A DNA stretch of 64,000 nt from Candidatus Oceanisphaera merdipullorum (GTDB lineage: Bacteria > Pseudomonadota > Gammaproteobacteria > Enterobacterales > Aeromonadaceae): contig JAHLFI010000143.1 in the NCBI GenBank assembly GCA_018883865.1, positions 1-64,000 on the forward strand, given 5' to 3'. Positions 19,001 to 27,130 of this stretch are shown piece after piece (position 1 is the first letter of the stretch; each line of letters begins with the position of its first letter). The notes beneath the pieces were generated by a model, which saw only the letters and a program-made list of their open reading frames with translations, ran no database searches and had not been told where the DNA came from. Position numbers and translations under genes: made by a program.

Positions 19001-19918
19001 GCCTAACTTATCAGGCTCTTGGCCCTCGCCATGTAGCCAAGCGGCTATCTCATCCAGTAATAGCGGAAATTCTGCCTCGGGGAAGGATTTTTTATTGAAG
19101 CCCGGTTGCAGCTCTAATAAATGGGCTCTTATCTCCGGCCAATTAGCTGCCCACTCCGCGCGCACCTCGGCAGATTTTTTATCGATCAATTCTTGATAGT
19201 CTGCCCACTCGGCTAAGCCTTCGCTGAGCATATTGGGTTTAGCTTCCAAGGGGTGACCAATAAAACTAATGCCTTCGCTGGTGGGTTTAATCACATGACG
19301 CAAGGCCGCTTCTAATTCGTCAGGCGAGGTAAAAGCCCCCAGTACCTGACGGGCTTGAGCCACGTTAAGACGGTAAAAATGCACCCGCCAATAATCTTGC
19401 ACCACTTCACTTAAAAGATCCCGCGTGTCGGTCACCAGCTCGCGGCTAAACAAACCGCGGGTATCGAAGGTGTGCTCCACCAACATGCGGTTACACCAGC
19501 TATGAATGGTCGAAACGCTGGCTTCATCCATGCTTTCGGCGGCCATTTGCAAGCGCCAAGCACAGCGTGGCCATTCTTCTGCGGGGTAATCTTGGCGCAG
19601 CATCGCTAACAAACCGTCATCGATTTTATCTGGTTGTTTAAAGTATTCGGCGGCGTCCACTAAGCGAGCGCGAATACGATCGCGCAGCTCACCGGCGGCC
19701 AGATCGGTAAAGGTCACCACTAAAATTTCTTTTGGCGTCAGCGGGCGCTGAAAGCCGGCCCCGTTATTGCTTTGGCCTAACACCAGTCGCACATATAACA
19801 AGGCCAAGGTAAAGGTTTTACCTGTGCCGGCACTGGCTTCAATGAGGCGGCTGCCAAATAAGGGAAAAGTCAGCGGATCTAGCTGTTCGACCAATGTGAG
19901 TGACGACTGAGCCTTCAT
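16064..19918 (-). CDS. recB: Exodeoxyribonuclease V beta subunit RecB
   Basis: 3'-5' helicase and nuclease subunit of RecBCD. UvrD-like helicase motifs run through residues 1-870: Walker A ASAGTGKT (28-35), MIDEFQDTDP, GDPKQSIYSFRGAD, TIHKSKGLEFPLV and LLYVAVTRA. The C-terminal nuclease domain retains the catalytic pattern with an aspartate near 1172 followed by DWK at 1185-1187 and SNYLG. At 1284 residues it is about 100 longer than E. coli RecB. Part of the difference is a low-complexity linker around residues 960-972, where FGNQEQ is repeated in tandem. It overlaps both recC and recD by 4 bases. Confidence 0.97.
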   Translation of the reverse strand: MKAQSSLTLVEQLDPLTFPLFGSRLIEASAGTGKTFTLALLYVRLVLGQSNNGAGFQRPLTPKEILVVTFTDLAAGELRDRIRARLVDAAEYFKQPDKIDDGLLAMLRQDYPAEEWPRCAWRLQMAAESMDEASVSTIHSWCNRMLVEHTFDTRGLFSRELVTDTRDLLSEVVQDYWRVHFYRLNVAQARQVLGAFTSPDELEAALRHVIKPTSEGISFIGHPLEAKPNMLSEGLAEWADYQELIDKKSAEVRAEWAANWPEIRAHLLELQPGFNKKSFPEAEFPLLLDEIAAWLHGEGQEPDKLGRFAAGSFKINKSAAIKTERPLKAFLLVKELNELTQDDQQPALPVHAAVLAEAALWVKTEFQLRMQQHAQMDFDDLLVQLAQALDPERAGEHALSLAATLRRNYPIAMIDEFQDTDPIQFSIFDRIYRVAENSPEQGILMIGDPKQSIYSFRGADIHTYLAVRHATQDRHYTLKKNFRSTQGVVDACNAFFAHAEQQPQGAFRYKAQESDDNPIPFIAVDAHGRDAHLYLHDQAVDPMTLWYFAGNEPATPLGMGTFREQAAAVAASQISEWLTAAAAGLAGFGQQGVEQALQPADIAILVRTSTEAGLMADALSNRGVPCVFLSDREALLASPEAADLLHWLRACAEPSDERLVKAALGTCTLGLALTQLAQWQEDELAWEAEMQQFSRLHVIWRKQGVLVMLQRLMARYQLPARLLAMPKGERSLTNLLHLGEWLQQSASHLDGEQALIRHLHQHLGEDDQQHLLRLESDAKRVKIITIHKSKGLEFPLVLLPFISGWRHIDGKQHQVPYQLATGTYTEVAGNKLFPTAWDAANEERIKEDLRLLYVAVTRASHALWLGIAPLASGRASKPQLEKSALGYVLNGGQVFKDASEVWLAAEALAQHPSITLVNAPEANDVHAPKLAETALEAARPAPKLGNLSNWWIASYSALQFGNQEQFGNQEQLGDSQAHYSPQPNEPTSAQEDQLLELCKTQLEKATTVSLAPYLPEERAMALLPASNEVMHLFPRGPKWGTFLHGLLEWAAVARGSTPETRHLRGFMAAAQDDAGRNAMLASRCKLRNIEHLVEPLSLWLTDFIQQPWQTIGFALTDLTPANIAVELEFLIEVHQVSALDLDGLVRPYTLKGASAAPAKNNVLNGMLKGFIDLVAEHDGRYYVVDWKSNYLGASDADYSQDRMQAAINEHRYDLQYVLYILALHRQLTARLPGYDYDLHVGGAVYVFLRGWQAETQGLFHDKPPKALIEALDALFSLAIEGVSL
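17004..17045. repeat. 18-base in-frame tandem repeat within recB
   Basis: Two 18-base copies (AATTGCTCTTGGTTGCCA and a one-base variant) plus a 6-base partial third copy encode repeated FGNQEQ in the linker between the RecB helicase and nuclease regions. Because the unit is a multiple of three, copy-number change would keep the frame. Confidence 0.85.
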
Positions 19919-22900
19919 TGGGTGGCCTCCACGAGAGGTTGATAAATTAAGGCGGCAAATTCCATAAAGCGGGGGTCCTGCGTTAGGCGCTCATAATCGG
20001 GCCAACACTGCTGTAAAGCCGGCAACTCGGCCAGCTCCCCCTTGTTTGCAAACGTGCCCACGCTATAACCGCCTTCATAGGCTTCTTGGGGCTTTCCTGA
20101 GGGCGTGATGGCGGCAAAGGCCGTTTTACAAGGCAGGGGCAACAACTGGTTCATGCCCGCTTGGTAGGCGCACAGCATATCTAACAGCAAGGCCTTGGCA
20201 ACGTTGGCGGCCATGGCCGGCAAAATAAGGTGGGTAGCCGGGCCCAATAAATGGCTGGCAGTGGGCTGGCGTAATTGGGCAAACAGGTGCTTTGGCCATT
20301 GGCGCACCAGATTGTAATATTTAAGGCTGTTACCCGCATGTAAGTTGCTCGCTTGCACTATGACGCGCACATAATCGCCGTGCCCGTTATGGCGAATATC
20401 CGCTAGGCCATCTTCGAGCTGCAGGTTTTCATTTAGCTGCTTTTCAACTGGCCACGGCGCATCATCTGGCCGCAGCGCCTCATTTGGCTGTAATACTTCA
20501 TCCAGCGCCAAGTGCTGTACTTCAATGGGCAGCTGTAGTGGATAAGCCGCCAACAGTTGCTGATATTCGCATAAGGGATCTTCTAACTCTGCGGCGAGCT
20601 TGTCTTGTACTAAAGCGGCAAACGGCGGCATGGGTAAACTGCCTGCGCGCTGTAAGCTGGTGAGCCCTTGGTCAATGCTATCGATCACGGATAGCTGCGG
20701 CTGCTGGCTGAGCTGCTGCGTTACCCGCTGGATCAAGTTATTACGTAGACCCCAGCTGTCTAAACCATTGAGGTGAAAGGGCTCTATATCTGCCAATTCT
20801 TGGTCCACATCAAACCATTGCACCCCTAAGCGGTGCTGATAAAAATACTGCGCCGGATTACGTAGAAAACGGCCGAGGTCGGCTAAGGTGATGGGCGCCG
20901 CCGGCTGCCAAGGCGCGAGTTCAAGGCTCTTGGCCTGAGCATGTTGTTCCGCATAATGAGTGTCATGCAAGTCTCGCCATTCGCTGGCATAGGTGAATAA
21001 CCGAGGATCTCTGTCTACTTCAAAGTAGCGCTGACTAAAAGGCTGCAAGGGGTGCTCGGTCGTCAGCGCGCTCAATACGTCTTGCTCGGTGTCTGTGGCG
21101 GCCTCGGGGACGAGTTGCCAACCGGCTTTGAGGTGATCGCGTAACTGGCTTACGATCACCGACGGTGGGCGCTCGGTATTATCGCGAATATCACGGCCTA
21201 CCCAGCTCACCACTAAACGCTGGCGCGTGGAGAGCAGGGCTTCTAAAAATAAGTAGCGGTCATCTTCGCGCCGTGAACGGTCGCCGGGCCGATAATCGAT
21301 GGCCATCAAGTCAAAGTCGGCGGGGCGCACGTTGCGCGGGTAATCACCGTCATTCATGCCCAGCAGCCATAACTGCTGAAACGGAATGGCGCGCATGGGC
21401 ATTAAGGTGGCAAAATTAATGGCTCCGCCCAAAAACTTTTGGGTGAGGGTAGGCTGGTCTAAACCTGCGAGCAGCTCTTCACGCACCACTTCTATGGGCA
21501 ATAATTCACTGCTTAATCCGCCGGCTTCCCACGCGGCTTGCAGGCTTTCTAGCTGCAGCTCTAAGTTAGTGAGTGCCCAACTATCGGGTGCACTGGTTTC
21601 CACAAAAAATTCTGCCAATAAGCCTTCTATAATACTCAGCCAGCGGGCTGGCGGGTGCGCTTGTAACAGCAGTTGCTGTGCGCTTTGCAAGCTGTCTAAC
21701 AGTAAGGCTAAGGGCCCGATTAGCGCGGCCTCTAAGCCTGCCACTTCTTCATAAGGCTCGATGCCTTGCCAGCTGGCGTGATTGCCCACCGCAAAGCCGA
21801 GCAGCATGCGCTGCAAGCCAAACAGCCAGGTGTTTTGTTCTAGGGCGGGCAAATGTAATTGCTGACGTTGCGCGCCATTTAGTCCCCAGCGAATATTGGC
21901 GCCGTGGATCCACTGGCGCAAGGTGGGTAAGTCGGCCTCATTAATGCCAAAGCGCTCGCGCAGTGCGGGGGTATCTAATAAGTCAGACAGCTCGCTTACG
22001 GTAAAGCGCGATTGAGGTAAGTGCAGTAATTTTTCTAGGGCAATGAGCAGCGTATTTTGGCTACGCTGGCTTTGGTCTGAAATATGAAACGGCAGATAAC
22101 GCTTATCTCGTGGCGAGTCTTTACTGTCGTCGCTCGACATATAACGGCCAAACACCGCCTGAATATGCGGGGCATAGACGTTGATGTCGGGCACCATCAC
22201 TAAAATATCTCGCGGATTTAACGGCGTGCCTTTTTGCTTTGCCTCGGCAAAGCTGGCTAAGAGTTGGTCGTGTAATATTTCTACTTCCCGCTGGGGACTG
22301 TGCGCCACCATAAACTGCACGCTGTTATCTTGGGTCGGATTAAGTTGGCAGCCTTTGGCTTGGCGCTCGGCCAGCGGGCTTAAATTCAGAATATCCGACT
22401 GCAATTGATGTAATAGGCAGCCTTCGCCGGGATCGCTAAACAGGTCAATTTTTTGCTGATTAAACAACTGGCGATAATCATCAGGCTGGTCGTGCTCATC
22501 GAGTAGATGCAAAAAGTCGCGTCCTTGTTTGCCCCAAGAGGCTAATAAGGGATGCCCATACGCGTGCAAGTCTTCGAGGTTTAAATTGGCGGGGGTTTTG
22601 CGCTCGGCAATACGTTTATATTCTCTTTTTAACAGCGCCTTACCTTCAATTAAGTCTCCCCAATAATGTTGGCTGGGGTTAGTGGCAAAAATCATCACTT
22701 GGGTAAACTTGGCCAAGGCCTGTAAAAACCCCAGCGTTTGGCGCGGCAAAGAGGAAATGCTAAATACGATCACGCGCCGCGGTAAATCGGCGGGGCGATT
22801 GTCTGACGTATAGGCTTGGCACTCTTTAATGAATTGTTGATGCACGGCCGCGCGGCTGGCGGTGGCCCAAGGCTGTTCGGCGATATGAGCTTCATCCGCT

Positions 22901-23523
22901 AAATGTGCGGCATCGCTGTGAATATCCGCACTTAATACTCGCCACAAGCAGGCTTGCCAGCGCTGTTCTGGCGGCAAAGGCTCGGTTTGGCCATTGGCTT
23001 TAATAAGCAGGTCTTGATTTGCTTCCCACGCGGTTAACCAATCAGCACGATACAGCTGATATTGGTCGTAGAGATCCGATAAATTGGCAGCTAATTGATA
23101 ACGGCGACGCGGGTCTTGATCTGCGGTTAAAAAACCCGCCAGCGGGCCTAATACGTCTGCTTGATCGCCAAGGCTGGCTTGCAGGCGTGGCCAATCACCG
23201 AGCAGGCGATAAATACGCCAAGTGAGCGGCGCTTTATCAAACGGCGAGCTGGTCGGCAGGTCGGCAAACACCGAGCGATAGGCTTGCCAAATAAAGCGCC
23301 CCGGCAATTGCACATTCACCGCCGCCGCTATGCCTTTCCCCTGTGCATTGCTGGCCAAGGCCATTTTCAACCACTGGGCCATGCCATTACTTTGCACCAA
23401 GATGCATTCATCTTCTAAGGGCCCCAGCGGATGCTGCGCTAACCAATGCACGGCTACTTCACGCAAGTCTTCTAACCGGTTGCCCTGCAACACCATAAAG
23501 CCGGGGGATAAAGGCGCACGCAT
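19915..23523 (-). CDS. recC: Exodeoxyribonuclease V gamma subunit RecC
   Basis: RecC holds the RecBCD complex together and scans for Chi. The 1202-residue protein starts with the family pattern (FMVLQGNRLEDL, then CILVQSNGMAQWLK and GIAAAVNVQLPGRFIW), retains a degenerate helicase core, and has the characteristic LWLLGMNDGDYPR and RREDDRYLFLEALL segments and a C-terminal degenerate nuclease-like domain with DLGRFLRNPAQYF. An AAGGAATCC Shine-Dalgarno region precedes the ATG. It is the first gene of recC-recB-recD. In E. coli, ptrA lies between recC and recB; here the two genes overlap by 4 bases (ATGA), so no protease gene intervenes. Confidence 0.97.
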   Translation of the reverse strand: MRAPLSPGFMVLQGNRLEDLREVAVHWLAQHPLGPLEDECILVQSNGMAQWLKMALASNAQGKGIAAAVNVQLPGRFIWQAYRSVFADLPTSSPFDKAPLTWRIYRLLGDWPRLQASLGDQADVLGPLAGFLTADQDPRRRYQLAANLSDLYDQYQLYRADWLTAWEANQDLLIKANGQTEPLPPEQRWQACLWRVLSADIHSDAAHLADEAHIAEQPWATASRAAVHQQFIKECQAYTSDNRPADLPRRVIVFSISSLPRQTLGFLQALAKFTQVMIFATNPSQHYWGDLIEGKALLKREYKRIAERKTPANLNLEDLHAYGHPLLASWGKQGRDFLHLLDEHDQPDDYRQLFNQQKIDLFSDPGEGCLLHQLQSDILNLSPLAERQAKGCQLNPTQDNSVQFMVAHSPQREVEILHDQLLASFAEAKQKGTPLNPRDILVMVPDINVYAPHIQAVFGRYMSSDDSKDSPRDKRYLPFHISDQSQRSQNTLLIALEKLLHLPQSRFTVSELSDLLDTPALRERFGINEADLPTLRQWIHGANIRWGLNGAQRQQLHLPALEQNTWLFGLQRMLLGFAVGNHASWQGIEPYEEVAGLEAALIGPLALLLDSLQSAQQLLLQAHPPARWLSIIEGLLAEFFVETSAPDSWALTNLELQLESLQAAWEAGGLSSELLPIEVVREELLAGLDQPTLTQKFLGGAINFATLMPMRAIPFQQLWLLGMNDGDYPRNVRPADFDLMAIDYRPGDRSRREDDRYLFLEALLSTRQRLVVSWVGRDIRDNTERPPSVIVSQLRDHLKAGWQLVPEAATDTEQDVLSALTTEHPLQPFSQRYFEVDRDPRLFTYASEWRDLHDTHYAEQHAQAKSLELAPWQPAAPITLADLGRFLRNPAQYFYQHRLGVQWFDVDQELADIEPFHLNGLDSWGLRNNLIQRVTQQLSQQPQLSVIDSIDQGLTSLQRAGSLPMPPFAALVQDKLAAELEDPLCEYQQLLAAYPLQLPIEVQHLALDEVLQPNEALRPDDAPWPVEKQLNENLQLEDGLADIRHNGHGDYVRVIVQASNLHAGNSLKYYNLVRQWPKHLFAQLRQPTASHLLGPATHLILPAMAANVAKALLLDMLCAYQAGMNQLLPLPCKTAFAAITPSGKPQEAYEGGYSVGTFANKGELAELPALQQCWPDYERLTQDPRFMEFAALIYQPLVEATQ

Positions 23524-23689
23524 AACGGATTCCTTATTACTGTAAGCAGACTGCTGCCCCTTATTGAGTGGCCAGCATGAGCAGTTAGATAAACGGGGCT
23601 CAAATTGAGAGGTTCAAGCAAAAAGCAACCTGATGATGAGTACAGTGCTCTTTAGTCGGTGTTAAACTTGGGCGCGCATCATAAAATAG

Positions 23690-23715
23690 TTTGATCGCAC
23701 ATTTTTGATCGCACA
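23690..23715. repeat. Direct repeat TTTGATCGCACA upstream of recC
   Basis: Two identical 12-base copies with a 2-base spacer, 14 bases centre to centre, about 170 bases upstream of the recC start. They could be tandem protein-binding sites, but no known regulator motif was recognised. Confidence 0.6.
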
Positions 23716-24095
23716 CTGATGTGCAATTACACCATATTGTGCGGATCTAGACACGCACTCTAGCCGTACAAACCTAGCAACAGGTTCTGAAACACAGGTT
23801 TCATATGCTGCTCTTTGCCCAACTTGGGCTGACCGAGAGGGTAAACTGCTTTAATGGTATACCACACCAGCAGCGGGTTTAGGACATGGCTGATGGCCCA
23901 GAGTGCGCATTGAAGGCTCTGCTAAATTAAATAATTTAAAATTTCCTGAGTTATCTTAATTATCTGCGCTATAAGACCCTAGTCGATTTAGGCCCGATCA
24001 TATATTCAGTCATCCTCGTCTATTTGTTCAGTGATAGGTATTGAATACGCTGGACGTGTGGGGTTGTGCCGCGAATCCGATTTTTTATTTTTATC

Positions 24096-24135
24096 ATTAT
24101 TAATTATTAATTATTAATTATTAATTATTAATTAT
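24096..24135. repeat. Heptamer tandem repeat (ATTATTA)
   Basis: Five full copies plus a 5-base partial copy of ATTATTA, all identical, 40 bases in total. It is non-coding and likely prone to slippage. Confidence 0.95.
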
Positions 24136-24511
24136 GTAAATTTACCGCATCTGTAACTAATAAACTTTTAAATTCTAATTTTTCACAGGTGTGGTTATGG
24201 ATGACGTATTATTTTTTAATTGAATATTATATATTCAGTTCAGTTGTGCGGACTTATTGAACAGTTTTTAAACTTTACCTAAGCGGTCCCTTCGCCGCGA
24301 AAGGCCTATATGAAGCTGGATTGAGGAGTGTGGCCTCAGGCCGCAAGTGCGTACAGTAAAGCCGTGAGTCATTAAATATCAGCTTGGCGCTTAAGTTTCC
24401 CTGTTTTGCTTGGTAAGATGCTGTTTATCATCAGCTTGGTAGCGATTCAGCTTAGGTAGTTGAGAGTAGTTGAGCAATGTCATCACTAAGCTAACAGAGT
24501 ATTGAAAGACT

Positions 24512-25195
24512 ATGGAAGGCAAGATTTGTCAGTGGAAAAATAAGCAAAGTGTGGGTTTTATTCAGCCTAACGATGGTTCAGAGCGGTTATTTTTTGATCT
24601 TTCCCGCATTAAAGATAGAAATCAGAGACCTCAAGTAGGAAAGCCAGTTTCCTACGAGACCGTTCGCGATGAGCAGGAAAGGCTGAAGGCGATTAATGTG
24701 CAGGTGGCGGAGTGCCTATTGGCGCCGAACATTATACCCTCACGCCTGATTAACACTGAGCCGCCACGGAGTAAGACGCTGAGTTATGTATTTATACTCA
24801 CGGCTCTGCTATCACTGAGTGCGGTTGGCTATCACTATTATTTGACGCAAGATATTGCCCATTCTTGGTATTTTGGTGTGCCTGCCTTAGTGGCTGCCTT
24901 GCTGCTATTGTGCCCTAAGCGGCCCAAAGAAAAGCAGTTTACGTGTCGGGGCTGCCACGCCGTGGCCGAGTATGACGCCAGAACGTTAGCAGCTTGGAAG
25001 GCGGGTTTTACCCAACTTTACTGTCAGCAATGTCACAGCAAATGGTTGCGGCTTAAGCCTAAGAGCGCCAGACAGCCGGAATACAATAGTTCTATTAGCA
25101 GAACGACCAGCAACTCAGGATGTTTAGGTATTAAAGTCGTATTAGCCTTTATCCCCATAGTGGCAGGTGTGGCGCTATACCAATGGCTGGTTTAA
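24512..25195 (+). CDS. Cold-shock-domain protein fused to membrane helices and a zinc ribbon
   Basis: A 227-residue protein with an unusual layout. Residues 1-66 look like a cold-shock (S1-like) domain: a basic start (GKICQWKNKQSVGFIQP) similar to the KGTVKWFN...GFI pattern, then FFDLSRI. Two hydrophobic segments follow at about 89-109 and 119-135, then a four-cysteine zinc-ribbon-like module (Cys145, Cys148, Cys171, Cys174) and a final transmembrane helix at 207-225. Proteins pairing an N-terminal cold-shock domain with DUF1294 helices are known; here the C-terminal part is different and includes the zinc ribbon. It may tether RNA or single-stranded DNA at the membrane, but this is inference. 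It stands alone, with about 300 and 170 bases of flanking non-coding DNA nearby. Confidence 0.72.
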   Translation: MEGKICQWKNKQSVGFIQPNDGSERLFFDLSRIKDRNQRPQVGKPVSYETVRDEQERLKAINVQVAECLLAPNIIPSRLINTEPPRSKTLSYVFILTALLSLSAVGYHYYLTQDIAHSWYFGVPALVAALLLLCPKRPKEKQFTCRGCHAVAEYDARTLAAWKAGFTQLYCQQCHSKWLRLKPKSARQPEYNSSISRTTSNSGCLGIKVVLAFIPIVAGVALYQWLV

Positions 25196-25361
25196 GAAGG
25201 GATAACTGAGTTAAACAATAGACGGCTATAAAAGCCGCTTAGGCCGAAGCTTGGCTGGCTAGCGACGCATTCGCTGGGCCTGCATAACAGGCTGTTTAAA
25301 ACCAACATATAAAACGGCGGCGAATACCTCGCCACCTCCTGCTGGGTCTGCGCAGCGGGCG

Positions 25362-26675
25362 TTATGATAAATTACGATTAAAGTCACTGACCGCTACCAC
25401 CACTTGTTGTGCGCCAACTTGTATCTCATTCATCACAAGTCCCGCGGCATGCGACAGTTCAAGTGCGTTATTGGCTTTGATCTGGCTTTCTGCAATTAAT
25501 GACACTGCATCTCCAGTGAGTTTCATATTTTCAGACACCACGGCGATAATTTGTTCGGTGGCGGTGCTGGTTCGGGAGGCCAACAGCCGAACTTCATCTG
25601 CCACCACGGCAAACCCTCGGCCTTGCTCGCCTACTCGGGCCGCTTCTATGGCGGCATTGAGTGCTAACAAGTTAGTTTGCTCTGCAATACCGCGAATACT
25701 GTCGACCAAGCTGGATACCTTGCTCGATTGCACATCCAGCTCAAAAATACCTTTACTGGCATTATCCATTTGGGCAGATAATTCATTCATGGTGTGCAGG
25801 GTTTTTTGTAAGACAGCGATGCCCTCGGCTGCGTTGGCATCGGTATTTTTAGAGATTTCGTAGGCAATGTTTGATGTTTCAGCAATGGCTGATTCGCGAT
25901 TCATTTGTTCGGTGATCTCGGTGGCAAACTTTACTACTTTATAGAGTTCACCCGCATCGTCGTGCACTGGGTTATAACTGGCTTCTAACCAAACAACATT
26001 ACCCAAGCTATCGAGACGTTGGAAACGAGCCGACACGTATTTTCCTGCCGCTAAGGTAGACCAAAAATCTGCGTATGCCTGAGAGCTAACTTCGGCGGGC
26101 GAGCAAAATATTTTATGAGATTTTCCGATAATGTCGCTTTTTTTATAATTTACGACTTTTAAAAAATTGTCATTGGCATCCAGAATGATGCCACCAAGGC
26201 TAAACTCTATCACCGCCACCGAGCGATTTAAGGCGGCCAGCATGTCGTCACCTTGCCTCGATTTGGCAATGGTTCGGGTTAATTCACAGGCATAGAACGA
26301 AAATTCGGTGCGCTCATTCTTGCGGCGCGGTTGTACTATGACGCGATACCAAATTTCGATACCTTTTTTGTTTTTTAATTGCAAGGCGCCATGCCAATGG
26401 GTTTTATTTTTTATGGCGGCAAACATTAACAGTGTGTGTTCTCTTGATAACGACTTTTCTAAAATAATATTTCTTATATTATCATTAATGACTTCAACTG
26501 CTGAATAACCTAATGAATCGCTAAAGCCCTTGCCGACTTCAATAAAATTACCCACTTCATCGAGGGAAAAGTAGATCATTTCTTGGCGCAAGTCTTGCTC
26601 TGCCTCATAAAATGAGGCGAGCTCGGCTTCTAGCGCGGCAATTTTAGAACGATACGCTTTTCCATTAAACAACAT
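25362..26675 (-). CDS. Soluble PAS-PAS methyl-accepting chemotaxis protein (BdlA/Aer-like)
   Basis: Cytoplasmic chemoreceptor of 437 residues with no transmembrane helix. Two PAS domains lie at about 35-130 and 150-260, the second ending in a PAC-type motif ([11 protein letters not shown]). A short MCP signalling domain follows with the highly conserved hairpin tip, including [17 protein letters not shown] and [12 protein letters not shown] around residues 330-362. The two-PAS, short-MCP layout resembles BdlA of Pseudomonas, linked to biofilm dispersal, and soluble Aer-like energy sensors. A GGACA sequence precedes the ATG. Possible haem or FAD binding cannot be decided from sequence. It has no che-gene neighbours, so it must use a CheA/CheW set encoded elsewhere. 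Confidence 0.9.
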   Translation of the reverse strand: MLFNGKAYRSKIAALEAELASFYEAEQDLRQEMIYFSLDEVGNFIEVGKGFSDSLGYSAVEVINDNIRNIILEKSLSREHTLLMFAAIKNKTHWHGALQLKNKKGIEIWYRVIVQPRRKNERTEFSFYACELTRTIAKSRQGDDMLAALNRSVAVIEFSLGGIILDANDNFLKVVNYKKSDIIGKSHKIFCSPAEVSSQAYADFWSTLAAGKYVSARFQRLDSLGNVVWLEASYNPVHDDAGELYKVVKFATEITEQMNRESAIAETSNIAYEISKNTDANAAEGIAVLQKTLHTMNELSAQMDNASKGIFELDVQSSKVSSLVDSIRGIAEQTNLLALNAAIEAARVGEQGRGFAVVADEVRLLASRTSTATEQIIAVVSENMKLTGDAVSLIAESQIKANNALELSHAAGLVMNEIQVGAQQVVVAVSDFNRNLS

Positions 26676-27130
26676 CTGATATGTCCTGTTAATATTAGGT
26701 AAAATTATTCGCTAGATTGCTATGTAAGTGCTGAGTAGGTGAGGTTGTTTTTGTGTGAATGGTTGCAGGATAGGTCATTGTCGTTTTCAATTAAAATTAA
26801 GTTAATTGCTCTAAGGTTGTTGACTTCGAGGACAAGAATATCAGGTTTTATTAAAACCGCTATCTTTATGTTGCTCTAAAAACATACCAAAATTGATTTT
26901 TTGTATCTTGGTTTAAGATGTTTTTTTTTAGTTCCATTTGGTGCTTTATTTGCATACCTCACTCACACATGGCACTAATGTAATAGCGGCTTTAGCCGCT
27001 CACATCCTGCGCCCAGGATCTACTATACAAATTCCACCTAAGGTGCTTTAACGACAGCTCTTGTAGTTTGATATCGGCGTGGCAAGATAGTTTTATCGGT
27101 TATTTTTTGTGTGTTTTTTAAGGAGCAAAC
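26676..27130. other. Divergent promoter region between the chemoreceptor and yghU
   Basis: About 455 bases, AT-rich in its left half, with no credible gene. It contains one compact palindrome AGCGGCT-TT-AGCCGCT at 26985-27000. The yghU Shine-Dalgarno (AAGGAG) lies at its right end. Confidence 0.5.

Larger units (their letters stand above)
23524..24511. other. Gene-poor AT-rich interval between recC and the cold-shock-domain gene
   Basis: Almost 1 kb without a convincing reading frame. It must contain the recC promoter at its left end and the promoter of the gene at 24512 at its right end. Notable contents are a direct repeat TTTGATCGCACA at 23690-23701 and 23704-23715, a heptamer tandem array at 24096-24135, and a 7-base-arm palindrome TGAATAT-TAT-ATATTCA at 24221-24237. 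The section from about 23930 to 24260 is clearly richer in AT than the flanking genes. A small RNA or a decayed foreign insert cannot be excluded. Confidence 0.5.

Noticed and set aside
24096..24135. Heptamer array as origin iterons or a CRISPR-like array
   Set aside because: Repeats are short, contiguous and without spacers; no replication-initiator gene or DnaA-box cluster adjoins.
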